A DNA stretch of 64,000 bases from the NCBI GenBank assembly GCA_949361645.1, contig OX442430.1, positions 2,341,856 through 2,405,855 on the forward strand, read 5' to 3'. The notes under the pieces were generated by a model. It saw nothing but the letters and a program-made list of their open reading frames with translations. It was not told the DNA's origin and ran no database searches. This DNA comes from Spongilla lacustris (lineage: Eukaryota > Porifera > Demospongiae > Spongillida > Spongillidae). Made by a program: the position numbers and the translations under genes. Position 1 is the first letter of the stretch; every line of letters begins with the position of its first letter. This document shows positions 23,470-34,185 of this stretch, piece after piece.

Positions 23470-23589
23470 GTGTGCCCATTATGGTGTGCTCCTTTTAAAG
23501 TGTGCCCATTAAGGTGTGCTCCTTTTAAAGTGTGCCCATTGAGGTGTGCTCCTTTTAAAGTGTGCCCTTTAAGGTGTGCTCCTTTTAAA
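23470..23589. repeat. 30-bp tandem repeat, four units
   Basis: Four units of GTGTGCCCATTAAGGTGTGC-type sequence ending CTCCTTTTAAA, with single-base variants. The Cys-rich plus-strand frame through it (KVCPLRCAPF) is repetitive and not supported as a gene. Confidence 0.85.
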
Positions 23590-23651
23590 GTGTGTGACAT
23601 TTTCTGTACAGTTTATGTTCATGCATCGTGTGCTTGCTACCATACATTGCA

Positions 23652-23670
23652 GACACACACACACACACAA

Positions 23671-23708
<38 letters not shown>
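23652..23708. repeat. (CA)n microsatellite
   Basis: Two CA runs split by one AAATA interruption. Confidence 0.9.
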
Positions 23709-24331
23709 CACTCATGGAATCGTACAATTGTATGCGACAATATTTGGCCTCATCACATCTGCTACCACCTCCCTTGACCACACCCACCTGCTGGCTGCAC
23801 TCCCTTGTGAGGTCTCCCTTCTCTTGCGGCCTCGAAGTACTCGGTGTAGTTGTGTCCTCTCCTCCTCCATACTATATATGGAAAACAAACAATATTAATT
23901 AATCATCATACAACAGACTGAGTTTTGCAGCATAGTAGGAGGACATTAATCACCATGGCAACTAGACATATACAAATAAAAATTTGTTCTGGAGAATAAT
24001 GCTGATATTGCTGTCTTTACAGGGTTAAAACTCGTGTCACTAAAGGGCTAATATCACTGTATCTGACTGGCCTATAAAGGGTTACTGCAAGTGGTGACCA
24101 GTGCCCAGACCTGGTTCAAATTCTGTGCCTTCTCCATGACACCCCACTGGTCCCTGTTCTGTTCTGTCTCCATCTCCAAGGTGAGGGTGGCCTCCATGTC
24201 ATGCCTCCCTCTCAGACTTAGTATGTTGGGTCACCTTGCTGAGTTTGTCCTTATCTTTGTCACTGAACACTCTGAGCCTCCTCTGATGAAGGGAAGTGGA
24301 TCATGGAAGGAGGGAAGAGGCGAGGATGGAG

Positions 24332-25419
24332 AGGGAGGGAGGGAGGGAGGGAGGGAGGGAGGGAGGGAGGGAGGGAGGGAGGGAGGGAGGGAGGGAGGGA
24401 GGGAGGGAGGGAGGGAGGGAGGGAGGGAGGGAGGGAGGGAGGGAGGGAGGGAGGGAGGGAGGGAGGGAGGGAGGGAGGGAGGGAGGGAGGGAGGGAGGGA
24501 GGGAGGGAGGGAGGGAGGGAGGGAGGGAGGGAGGGAGGGAGGGAGGGAGGGAGGGAGGGAGGGAGGGAGGGAGGGAGGGAGGGAGGGAGGGAGGGAGGGA
24601 GGGAGGGAGGGAGGGAGGGAGGGAGGGAGGGAGGGAGGGAGGGAGGGAGGGAGGGAGGGAGGGAGGGAGGGAGGGAGGGAGGGAGGGAGGGAGGGAGGGA
24701 GGGAGGGAGGGAGGGAGGGAGGGAGGGAGGGAGGGAGGGAGGGAGGGAGGGAGGGAGGGAGGGAGGGAGGGAGGGAGGGAGGGAGGGAGGGAGGGAGGGA
24801 GGGAGGGAGGGAGGGAGGGAGGGAGGGAGGGAGGGAGGGAGGGAGGGAGGGAGGGAGGGAGGGAGGGAGGGAGGGAGGGAGGGAGGGAGGGAGGGAGGGA
24901 GGGAGGGAGGGAGGGAGGGAGGGAGGGAGGGAGGGAGGGAGGGAGGGAGGGAGGGAGGGAGGGAGGGAGGGAGGGAGGGAGGGAGGGAGGGAGGGAGGGA
25001 GGGAGGGAGGGAGGGAGGGAGGGAGGGAGGGAGGGAGGGAGGGAGGGAGGGAGGGAGGGAGGGAGGGAGGGAGGGAGGGAGGGAGGGAGGGAGGGAGGGA
25101 GGGAGGGAGGGAGGGAGGGAGGGAGGGAGGGAGGGAGGGAGGGAGGGAGGGAGGGAGGGAGGGAGGGAGGGAGGGAGGGAGGGAGGGAGGGAGGGAGGGA
25201 GGGAGGGAGGGAGGGAGGGAGGGAGGGAGGGAGGGAGGGAGGGAGGGAGGGAGGGAGGGAGGGAGGGAGGGAGGGAGGGAGGGAGGGAGGGAGGGAGGGA
25301 GGGAGGGAGGGAGGGAGGGAGGGAGGGAGGGAGGGAGGGAGGGAGGGAGGGAGGGAGGGAGGGAGGGAGGGAGGGAGGGAGGGAGGGAGGGAGGGAGGGA
25401 GGGAGGGAGGGAGGGAGGA
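24332..25419. repeat. Perfect (GGGA)n array, about 1.09 kb
   Basis: About 272 uninterrupted GGGA units with no visible variant. The plus strand is purine-only with GGG every four bases, so it could form many G-quadruplexes or a triplex. All frames through it (GREGGREG and PSLPPSLP) are open for over 1 kb only because the repeat lacks stops. The true length may be misassembled. Confidence 0.95.
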
Positions 25420-25649
25420 GGGAGTGGGTAAATAGAGCTTGCCATTGGTGAGCATTGATAGCTGGAGTTTGAGTTGTGTACTGTGGAAAACAGTGCAGAA
25501 TGTTATCAAAACTAGCCAATTACATTCATGTGCATATGCATGCATTGCACAAGTACAAGAACTGATTCTTAGCATACATATACATGTACATACTGACTTA
25601 CATGTACAGAGAGAGGGGAAGAGAGGATTCATAGCCACTCACACAACAA

Positions 25650-25832
25650 CACACACACACACACAGTCATGCATACATACTCACACACATGCTCACACAC
25701 ACAATCACACACACATATGCTCACACACACAATCACACACACATATGCTCACACACACATATGCTCACACACACAATCACACACACATATGCTCACACAC
25801 ACAATCACACACACATATGCTCACACACACGC
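25650..25832. repeat. CA-rich minisatellite (CATATGCTCACACACACAAT)
   Basis: Alternating CACACA and CATATGCT/AATCACACA blocks with a period of about 26-36 bases. Confidence 0.85.
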
Positions 25833-25834
25833 TG

Positions 25835-26250
25835 TCAGCTGTGGGGTATCTGCCATAGGATTCATTTCTTAGGTGCTTGCTATATGGGGTACTTGCCATA
25901 GGGCCCATAGCTTCTTGCCATGGAGTACTTCATAGCTGTGTGCAATAGGGATCACTCCGACTCCATACACTGTAGCTGTTAGGTGTCTGCCATAGATTTG
26001 AGTTCATAGCTGTTAACTGTGTGATTCTTCATGCATCGCTTATTGCCATAGAGTTCACTCCATACATGGGCCAGGGGTATTCCGTCGCTGCCTGCCGTAG
26101 TATAGTACCAGCTTTACAGCTGCCTGTCTGCAATAGGGTCCGTGCACTCCCGTACCTCCGTAGCAGTTAGCTGAGGCCTGTGGGGTAGTAGGCTTCAGTT
26201 CTGCCATAGAATCCAGTCCACAGGCAGACTTCCAGGTCTTTAACCTGCAT
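25835..26250. repeat. Diverged repeats (CATAGCTGT...TGCCATAG)
   Basis: Phrases such as CATAGCTGT, CTGTGTG and TGCCATAG recur every 50-70 bases without exact units. It resembles an old, decayed tandem array. Confidence 0.4.
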
Positions 26251-26492
26251 CTCATATCCTCGTGGGATTGATCTTCGATATTGTCGTCTTCGTACCGTTC
26301 GAAATCGTCCGCGGAAGTACCGAACCAAAAGCGAAGAGCAGGCCTACAGCAGATTATCTCTGCCTACAGTAAATAGCGGTTAATAAGTTATTTTGCACGT
26401 TAAGTTGTTGTGTACATTATAGTGGTGGGTGGAGTCGTGGTTATAGACATCAATTTGCAATACATATTATCATTAACTACTTGTACTTACAG

Positions 26493-26615
26493 AACAGCTC
26501 GGTCTGGGCACGGCTAACTGACGAAAGAGTAGCACGTGATATTATGCGGTTTGGATTTGGGGTGTATCTCACTAACCATTCAAGGGAAGCGCGATTTGAA
26601 GGCCCTAAGCTCTGA
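26493..26615 (+). CDS. Candidate terminal exon, unknown protein
   Basis: An acceptor-like TTGTACTTACAG precedes an open 41-codon stretch ending in TGA at 26613-26615. It translates to WARLTDERVARDIMRFGFGV followed by YLTNHSREARFEGPKL. The composition looks like real protein and the frame is clean from acceptor to stop, but I recognise no family and cannot find the upstream exons. The minus-strand frame over it could be the real one instead. Low confidence. Confidence 0.25.
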   Translation, partial: NSSVWARLTDERVARDIMRFGFGVYLTNHSREARFEGPKL

Positions 26616-26922
26616 AAAAATGATGAAAAATAAGTGCATTGATTACTCTCATATAATCCGGTGGCACCGAAGGAAAATATCATTTGGTTGGGAAAATATT
26701 GATGACTGAATAAGTAAATGAGATAAAATGAATGGACATTGGAAACCTTGCATAATTAATGTGGAAGTGCGGATATAGGTACCTACGGTGCGTTAAAGTA
26801 CTCAAAATATGCTAAATAGTCCCTAAATAGCAAATCCGAGAGCACCTAGTCAATATAATTTTTATTTCTGCAGTTAGCTGCAGTTTTCTGAATGCGTCCA
26901 TACATTTTCTATGGACATTGAA

Positions 26923-27220
26923 TTACGCAATGACCGAATACCGCGTAATCCTTTTGACCGCCAATTTCTCGATATGACCATTTCCAGAAAATACACTAAT
27001 GTCATGAATTGTAGGATTTCCTGAATTTGTCATTACTGAGCTTCTTTGCTTTTTCAAGTTCTGCACCTTGAGTAGTAAATGACGAGCTTGAAGAATGGGA
27101 CTACAAAAAATGGCGATCAGAGCCGGTACGATGAAAGCTAACTGCAAAATAGTCCAAAACATTAATACTTTCAATCTATCCCGTGGTTCCACAGAGTTCA
27201 GCCTTATGCGTGCTGATGAA
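26923..27220 (-). CDS. Candidate exon with one membrane segment, unknown protein
   Basis: Minus-strand open frame after an acceptor-like CATTTCCAG (27223-27221), ending at a stop at 26923. It reads LNSVEPRDRLKVL, a hydrophobic run LQLAFIVPALIAIF that could span a membrane, and a basic tail (VQNLKKQRSS). I recognise no family. It may be the end of a minus-strand gene lying upstream of the CABIT gene, or chance. Confidence 0.25.
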
Positions 27221-27610
27221 CTGGAAATGGTGAACGGAAGGATAAGTAATTAAATCAGTCACGCCTTTCCACGTCAGTGCATAGTTTTATTTTTGATCAT
27301 ACATGTATACTGCAGCTGAAACGTGAAATAGCATACTGCATGAACGTTGAGGATAAAGCATATTTCGTACACCTTCTATGAACTGTGCATGAAATATGCT
27401 CCATCATATGCCAAAATTTCATGCTGCATTATACACGATCTAAAATTCGACTGATAGCCTAACCAGCTTGCAATCCAGCTCCCAGCAGAGTTTTATTTCC
27501 CCCAAGAGGCTTTGCAACGTAACCATTGATCTGGCTGGATCACTTTCCATCTGGATCAAACTTTGCGCGCCATATTCCTCTGCATTAACTGTCATTAAAA
27601 TTCATTGTAG

Positions 27611-30205
27611 GTGTGTAGCAATTCTATGCTTGCCATGAGCTTTATTTATACCACATCCATAAATTCCTTTCAGACCAAACAGAAATACTGCGATACATCT
27701 AATCACTGCCGCTCACCTGTTGTTTTATCTGAACAACAAACATTACCTGAATTTATCAAAACGCACTCAGGCTCTTTACCTCTTACTGCACTGGTGGTGT
27801 CAGGATACCAAAGCGAGGATGGCCAAGTTGAAATCAGTTGTAATGAAGTGCTGCGCATTCATTCACTGCAATTCACCCCGGTGGTGTGTGCAATGAAAAA
27901 GAACAAGCCCCTCCCACCTATTCCACTCACAACATCGACACCATTCTCTGTTCTCTACAACCCTAACAGCAACAGAAAGGAAGCCATGGAGGGATTCATG
28001 TTTAATGGTGTAGCTAGTCTTCTGTCATTGATGCACATGCCCAAGGTCGTGTGTGTTATGAAGGAATGGAATGGGGATTCCATTACCATCAGCAAAGGAG
28101 AAATACTTGTTATCAATAAGAGGACTTTACGTGGGCCAAACGCTACACCTGGAATTGTTACTTTCAGCATATCCACAATGACAGAAAAGTTCCTGCCTGA
28201 AAAATGTTGTGGAAGTTTCAGCACTGATCCTATGCTGATCCAAATGCCACTACAAATTATATTTGCATACATTTCTGACCCATTCCCATGTGAGATTTAT
28301 ACTCCAAAGCTGCAGCTTAAAAAAAAGAATAGAAGTGGCCTGATAACATTACTTGGCTGTGGTATTATTGAAAGTGTAACTTTTTCCATATATGACAAAT
28401 GCAGGGGAGAATATGACACAAAAGTGCTTCAGCTGGATGCAAATATAGATACGATTGAACTCTCCTTAATTGAAGATCCCCAAGCCACCAAGCTAGTATC
28501 AGTTGTTCAAAAGGAGCTACTTGAACAAAACAGTGATTCTCACAATGCTGTTGCACAATGCTCTACTGAGCCATCACTTTCCATTTCCTCTAAATCTATC
28601 AAAAAACAAAGGCAAACTTTTGTTTCCCCAAGAGCATGCAATCAACCACTGACAACAATGAGACCACAATCAACACAGGCTACACTCCTTCCATACAAAC
28701 CCTTAAATAGATCACCATCATTACCTCCCAAGCCACCTCATAGGGCTGTCAAAATCTTGCCTGAAGCATCCAGCAATACCAGTGAAGATGGTAATGATAA
28801 GGAAGTAGGTTTTCATAATTATGAAGAAATTTGCATACAAGAAGACTTCATCCAACATACACTACATGAGCATACTAAACATACCATCAAAAGGCCTGCA
28901 CTACGTGAACATACTAAAGATACCATCAAAGGGCTTACACTACATGATCATACTAAGGATACCATCAAAACGCCTACACTACATGAGCATACTAAGGATA
29001 CCATCAAAAGGCCTACACTGCATGAGCATACTAAGGATACCATCAAAACGCCTAAACTGCATGAGCATACTAAGGATACCATTAAAACGCCTGCACTGCA
29101 TGAGCATACTAAGGATACCATCAAAACGCCTGCACTGCATGAGCATACTAAGGATACCATCAAAAGGCCTGCACTGCATGAGCATACTAAAGATATGATC
29201 AAAAGGCCTACAATAAATGAGCCATTCAATGTTGAAACTGCAACTCCAAAAATTGAGGTAGGAGTGCAAAAACTGTTGCATAAGTTTAAATCACCTTTGA
29301 AAGAGAAGCTGGATTATCACATTGTATCTAAACCTCTCTCACTCCTACAATTTGTTTCCTTATACTCAAGCCAACTCCCAGTTTTCATCCATGTGTGTTC
29401 CAATGCCAGTTCAGTTTCAAGCTCAAAATATTTGCATGTGACTGCAATGGAAAGCGAACAAGTAGTATTAGCTGAGGACTATACCATGAAGCAAATATGC
29501 ATTCCAATGACATCAACTGAAAAGTACTCCATTTTGCATCGTCCCACTGGTACTGAAGATATCAAGGATGCATTGCAAGGGAACACTTATTGCAGCATTT
29601 CTGATCTTATGAAGCTCAAAAACACTCCAAAGGTTGTGTGCACAACTAAGCCGTGGAGGGATGCAGTTGTGGATAATGAAATTCTCATTGTGCAAAGCAT
29701 CTTATTTAGTCAAGGAGAGAAAAGGGGTATCATTGCATTTAGCACATACACACGATCAGAGAAGTTTATTCCCAACATGTGTAGAGCTAACTTCACTACT
29801 GCTGCCAATTTGCTGGGGCTTCCTGTAATTGACTTGGTCAAATATGTTCCACAATTGTTCCCTTGCAATGCTTGCTGTGTTAAGTGCAATAGCACACCAG
29901 AGTGTTCCCCCAAGGAGGTAGTTACTTTAAAAGAGGTGTCATCCATCCCAATGTTGGTGTGTACACCAATAGGAGCAGGTGATCCACTAGAGCCACCAGT
30001 TCGTATTCCCATCAATTCACCTGGTGTGGAGGTTGCTGTGATGGAAAATGCAAAGCAGCAAAACAGAGGCCTACAATTAGACACTGAAAGCTTGGTATGC
30101 TGTGCATGCTTACTATCTTTTCATTATGTGTTATGTCCACAGACCAGCAGTCTGGATAGTGATGATTACTGTCTGATGTTTCAGATGAATGAAGATGAAC
30201 AAATG
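27611..30205 (+). CDS. CABIT-domain signalling adaptor, large exon
   Basis: An 865-codon open stretch encodes two CABIT domains (family: THEMIS, GAREM). CABIT 1 (residues about 45-240 from 27611) has KVVCVMKEW and KFLPEKCCGSF, matching the LP...G.F core. CABIT 2 (about 570-770) has KVVCTTKPW and KFIPNMCRANF. Between them lie LPPKPP (371-376, SH3-ligand-like), NYEEI (Y404, Src-SH2-ligand-like) and nine 13-residue repeats (419-535). Relatives act in the cytoplasm downstream of receptor tyrosine kinases or the T-cell receptor through GRB2. A donor GTAGGT follows codon 865 at 30206. Without splicing the frame ends at 30229. The start is ambiguous: an acceptor AG sits at 27609-27610, and ATGs lie at 27626 and 27635 (better context). 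Confidence 0.8.
28865..29215 (+). repeat. Coding minisatellite, nine 39-bp units (HEHTKDTIKTPAL)
   Basis: Nine in-frame units of 39 bases lie inside the CABIT gene. The consensus is HEHTKDTIK then T/R-P-A/T-L. Units differ by a few substitutions, and the reading frame is kept. Each unit has an H-x-H pair and usually a TP or RP site. The function is unknown; candidates are a spacer, metal binding or phosphorylation. Confidence 0.9.
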
Positions 30206-31111
30206 GTAGGTACAAGTAAGGCAATGTGAAAAGGTTAGAGGAGGATGTTGGTGGGGGTGGGGGTGGGGAGGGGGAATGGAGGGAGCCTCCTATATTCATC
30301 CACTCCCACCTTCCTCTATATCGTTCCCACCACTCCCTCATCCTCACACCTTCCCCTATTTTCTCTCCACTTTCCTTTTCCATCCCCCAACTTCCTCTTC
30401 CCTTCCCCACCATCTCCTTCAGGAGGATGAAGGGATTTGAAATGGACTTAATTATAACTCTAAACAGCACTTGCATTTGTTCCCTGAAAGAAATAAAGAA
30501 ATTCATATCATATACATGCATACAATATTATAAAGTAGAGTAACCATTGTAACTATAGAGTTCATTTATGCATGTGTTCATGTATTTTGGAATCTACCAA
30601 AGTATGTTATAGCCTTCTAATGTATAAAAAAGACTCCCATGCAGTTATTTAATATTTAAAAAAATAGGTCAACAATGCATTATACAGCAAAGCTAATGCA
30701 AAGCATGTGAGGGGTCAACTGCTTGTCAGTTGACCAGCATAAGGATCAAAGCTGAGCGTGCTGTTCAGACATTGGAGTTTGTTGGAATTTTAAAGGCAAT
30801 TGTAATGCAATTACAGAATATACTTAGTTTCTGCAACCATCATGGGGATGCATGACCAGCCAAGCTCTGAGCATTTGGCATCATTAGTAGCAAGTGTGCA
30901 TTTTCACTGTTGTCAAGGTTGCATATCCCAACTGCTCTTAATCACACAATTGCATGTGTACACCTGCAAGTTGTGAACTTTCTTGAGAAATGAGATGCTG
31001 GAATACACACATACATACGCATGTAGCAAGCAATGCCATTAATGAAAGTTTTTTTTTTTTGTTCATTACATTATGAACCACTCATTCATTAAATTGAATT
31101 ATTTTACTAAG
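30206..31111 (+). other. Intron 1 of the CABIT/SAM gene
   Basis: Donor GTAGGT at 30206. The acceptor AG is at 31110-31111, downstream of a T run (31050-31061) with no AG in between. It holds a pyrimidine-rich stretch (30295-30420) and a small LINE fragment (30828-30902, minus). Confidence 0.5.
30828..30902 (-). pseudogene. Tiny LINE 3' fragment in the intron
   Basis: The minus strand reads TNDAKCSELGWSCIPM, the same endonuclease segment as in fragments at 5.9 and 6.4 kb. Confidence 0.6.
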
Positions 31112-31210
31112 ACCGGTTTGAAAGCAAAACATGCGATCAAGGGCAAATATTTGTCAGTGAACCAAAAAATGAAGAATGATCAAGTCATTAGCAAGATGGA
31201 ACCAAATGAG
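31112..31210 (+). CDS. CABIT/SAM gene, exon 2 (linker into SAM)
   Basis: 33 codons (TGLKAKHAIKGKYLSV...ISKMEPNE) lie between an acceptor at 31110-31111 and a donor GTAATA at 31211. Phase is 0 on both sides. It joins cleanly to the large exon (phase 0 after 30205) and to exon 3. The last residues, MEPNE, form the start of the SAM domain when spliced. Confidence 0.6.
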
Positions 31211-31270
31211 GTAATATTTTGCTCAAGCAGACACTTTAATGGTGTTATTATTTAAATAAATGTATTCAAG

Positions 31271-31456
31271 GTCCTACATATCCTAGACAGTGCAGGATTG
31301 AGCAAATACAAAGATACGTTCCAAAGAGAGAATATTGGTGGTGACATTCTCTGCCTCCTAACTAAGGACATTATGCAAGAGGAGCTTCAAATGCTGCCAG
31401 AAGACTGCGATATTTTGCTGGACTTAGTTTCTAGTGACACCTTACTTGAAGTGTAA
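31271..31456 (+). CDS. CABIT/SAM gene, last exon (SAM domain)
   Basis: 61 codons and a TAA (31454-31456) follow an acceptor CAAG ending at 31270. With exon 2 it gives EV-LHILDSAGLSKYKDTF, then ENIGGDILCLLTKDIM and DILLDLV. This is the pattern of a SAM domain: V..L...GL..Y...F....I.GD.L..L. SAM domains mediate protein-protein oligomerisation, and GAREM proteins are known to end in one. The exon is separated from exon 2 by a 60-base intron with an in-frame stop (31253-31255), so splicing is required. Confidence 0.65.
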   Translation, partial: VLHILDSAGLSKYKDTFQRENIGGDILCLLTKDIMQEELQMLPEDCDILLDLVSSDTLLEV

Positions 31457-31459
31457 TCC

Positions 31460-32300
31460 CATCCAATAAATGAGCTTTTTGCTTGTTCTAGCTGGCTGTA
31501 GGCATTAATTAAATCAATGTGCTCATTTGAATGGTTGCTGTGGGAAACAATATTATTTGGGGATAGGTTGTGTAGAGGGGAGGGTTGCAGACAGAGAGGC
31601 AGGTTTGACCTGCTAACCCTACACAAAGCCCACTAATGCTTCCCATTCCCTATCTAAGCAGGAAAGAGGTAGACGCTACACTTGCATCCATTTTGACCTC
31701 CTTGAGTGGGAATAAGAAGCATGCAGTCCTGAGGGCAGTTGACAGACAGCAAGGCATCTAGCAGGTTAACAGTACCATTTTGGTTATTCACCAACTGATT
31801 TCAGAGATGCACTGCCACTGCAATATATATTACAATCCATTATTTAACACTGCTGATGAATGTGATGCAGTGATGCAACGATAACTATACATCTCAGCAT
31901 GCATGCTTTAGACTGTATAAAAGATGGATTTATGACTCAAAAACATAATGAAATGAGGGGTACTCTTGGCGATCTCGCATCCATTGCATTCAAAGATGTT
32001 AAGAGAACCATCACTGCAAGAGGTATTCCTGCTGACTTGTTAGGAATAGGAAAATTTGGCAGGCATAATTTGACATACAATTTCATGTCCTATCATATGT
32101 AAAGTGTACAGTAGATGCAATTCAACTAACAGTTGAACAAGAGAAGAACAAATATCAGAAGACTTGTTACACAAGGCATGCAACTTCACCACCCATTTGC
32201 TGTTTCGGTACACTGATGGTGCATTGGTTCAATCCCAGGTTACGAATATAGATAAATGCACCCACAAACCTACATGGGTGTGTTTATCTGCTCTGCTTGT
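31460..32300. other. No gene seen
   Basis: 3' flank of the CABIT/SAM gene. Only short frames. An isolated B-box-like GGTTCAATCCCAGG lies at about 32226-32240 on the plus strand. Confidence 0.4.
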
Positions 32301-32312
32301 AAGAAACAAAAA

Positions 32313-32511
32313 GATGGCCTTGACCTGGGATTGAACCCATGCCTCCTCCAATGCCACCACATTGGCCTATCAACTACGCCAATCTGACCTCCCCCTCCCC
32401 TTACCCCAAAATGATGGCCTTGACCTGGGATTGAACCCGTGCCTCCTCCTATGCCACCACATTGGCCTATCAACTATGCCAATCTGACCTCCCCCTACCC
32501 TTACCCCAAGA
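32313..32511 (-). repeat. Tandem tRNA-like (SINE-head-like) repeat, two 100-bp units
   Basis: Two units (32313-32412 and 32413-32511) are about 94% alike by eye. On the minus strand each has an A-box-like TGGCGTAGTTGATAGG and a B-box-like GGGTTCAATCCC at tRNA-like spacing (unit 1: 32366-32381 and 32327-32338). The remainder does not fold into an obvious cloverleaf. It is probably a tRNA-derived SINE head or tRNA pseudogene dimer. Confidence 0.55.
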
Positions 32512-32803
32512 GTAAAAGGTCATACTTAATTATTTCATAGCTTTATTATCTTCTTTTTATCATAATATTATACATCTATTTTCACAATACCATAATAACA
32601 ATACATGCAGAATATGTAGTCTATAATGTGAATGTAATGATGCATGCTGTATGTGCCCCACTGTCACTTCCCATGATGGCCCTTGTCACTGGTACCAGTG
32701 ACAAGTTGAGGCGGCCATAAATTTCTGTAACCATTTTTGGTTTGGGACTTGACTGGCTAACAGCAAGCAGGGATGCCTAATTAAAATACACTAAACATGC
32801 ACT

Positions 32804-33804
32804 CAGTGGCGTCCTTAGGTGTTTCAAAAGGGGGGGGGGGGGGGGGGGGGGGCTAATCAAACAGAGGGGCGCCAAGGGGGAGTGGCTCTGACTAATTAAT
32901 TAGGCATACAAAATAAATTAATCACAGTATGGTTGGGTTGTGAAATTATCCCTATTCCATAAGCAGATTTGATAGTTCTATTCTTCTTGGGTGCATTTTG
33001 AGAAAGAACTCCACCGCTGTGTCATAGTTTACTGATGTGCGTAATGAATATTCATAATACTAGCGAAGAAAGCCGTCTACAGATCATAGAGGACATTAGC
33101 CAGTTTCTCAGATGGCGTAAGGTAGAAAAGCTTCTCGCGCAGCTGCAACTAGTAATTGGAAGCGTGAAAGCAATTCAGTTTTATCAAGCGGAAAATGTTA
33201 CTCTCATCACAAACTGATTAGTGCCGATGCAAGAGTATCCGGCCGCGGACGATCGATTGGTGAACACGGAAAAGAAGAAACACTTACAGGACACGATGGT
33301 ATGAGAGAAATAAATGGATTTCTAAATGACGCCGTCGGTTCAGAAACACATCGGAGGGAATATTATGATTGATTTTATTTGGATATGCATTGCGCGCTCC
33401 ATGGACATGGTTGACTTGGTGACGCAGAGAAACAGGCTCAGCTCGATGGTGCAAAACACTACTTTATCAATGCAACGGATTGCGCGCTTGAATGCAGTTG
33501 ACATTGCAACCGGCTTAGATTTTCGATTCTCAGCCCCGCTTAGCTTTCGCTTTGTGTTCGACATTGTATTCGAAACCAACGATATATTTTGAATGATGTA
33601 ATACGGGCGGTAACTTCGATTCACACGGCGAGGCGCTTAATTAATCGACGAGGATTGTGAGCGTGTGTTTGTCAGCTAGTGTGTGTGTGTGGGGGGGGGG
33701 GGGGGGGGGGGGGGGGCGCCATAAAGCGGGGAGGGGGGGCGCCATATAGCGGGGGGGGGGGGGGGGGGGGAAGAGCATCTGCCCCAAATATGCGGACGCC
33801 ACTG
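32804..33804. mobile_element. Non-autonomous TIR transposon with G tracts
   Basis: The left end CAGTGGCGTCC (32804) matches the inverted right end GGACGCCACTG (33804). GCACT flanks both ends (32799-32803 and 33805-33809), a possible 5-bp duplication. G tracts follow the left end (32830-32852) and precede the right end (33690-33716 and 33751-33770). The end sequence is hAT-like, although hAT duplications are normally 8 bp. Short frames inside (33035-33217, 33326-33592) have no recognisable domain. Confidence 0.6.
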
Positions 33805-34185
33805 GCACTAACACTAAAACCATAAAAACAACAGTCAGTAGTGCAATGTGAACATACATGAGGATGTCAGAGATACATGTACGTGCAAGAGGAGTCAGAC
33901 ATGAAATACAAAGTTGTGAACACAGAGCAAACTCGGGTGCAAAATCCATCAACACTGATGTAAAAATGGATAGCAGGTTTTTCCACATCAAGCCCATATG
34001 AGATGTTGATTGGTGATGATGATCAAACACATTTCTATACTTCACTGAGTTCATACAAACTTTTTAGGTGTCTTTTGTCTCTTTTTACAACACTGATGTT
34101 GACATAATAAGATAATTACAAGCTATGCCATGGAGATTAATTCTAATGGTTTATATGATATTGCGACTATAGCAATGCCTCATGA

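Noticed and set aside
24115..24300. Coding-like minus-strand stretch (MEATLTLEMETEQNRDQW) beside the GGGA array
   Set aside because: The frame breaks on both sides and I see no splice sites in matching phase. Could be a decayed exon, but unsupported.
24091..25638. Five open frames of 379-446 codons (GREGGREG, PSLPPSLP)
   Set aside because: They exist only because (GGGA)n has no stop codon in any frame. Composition is purely repetitive and there are no flanking exon signals.
21295..25832. Possible CRISPR-like arrays of direct repeats
   Set aside because: Units are contiguous without unique spacers, and the sequence is eukaryotic.
33227..33299. Possible first exon (ATGCAAGAGTATCCG... to GTATGAG)
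   Set aside because: Only 24 codons, inside a TIR element, with no second exon or family match.
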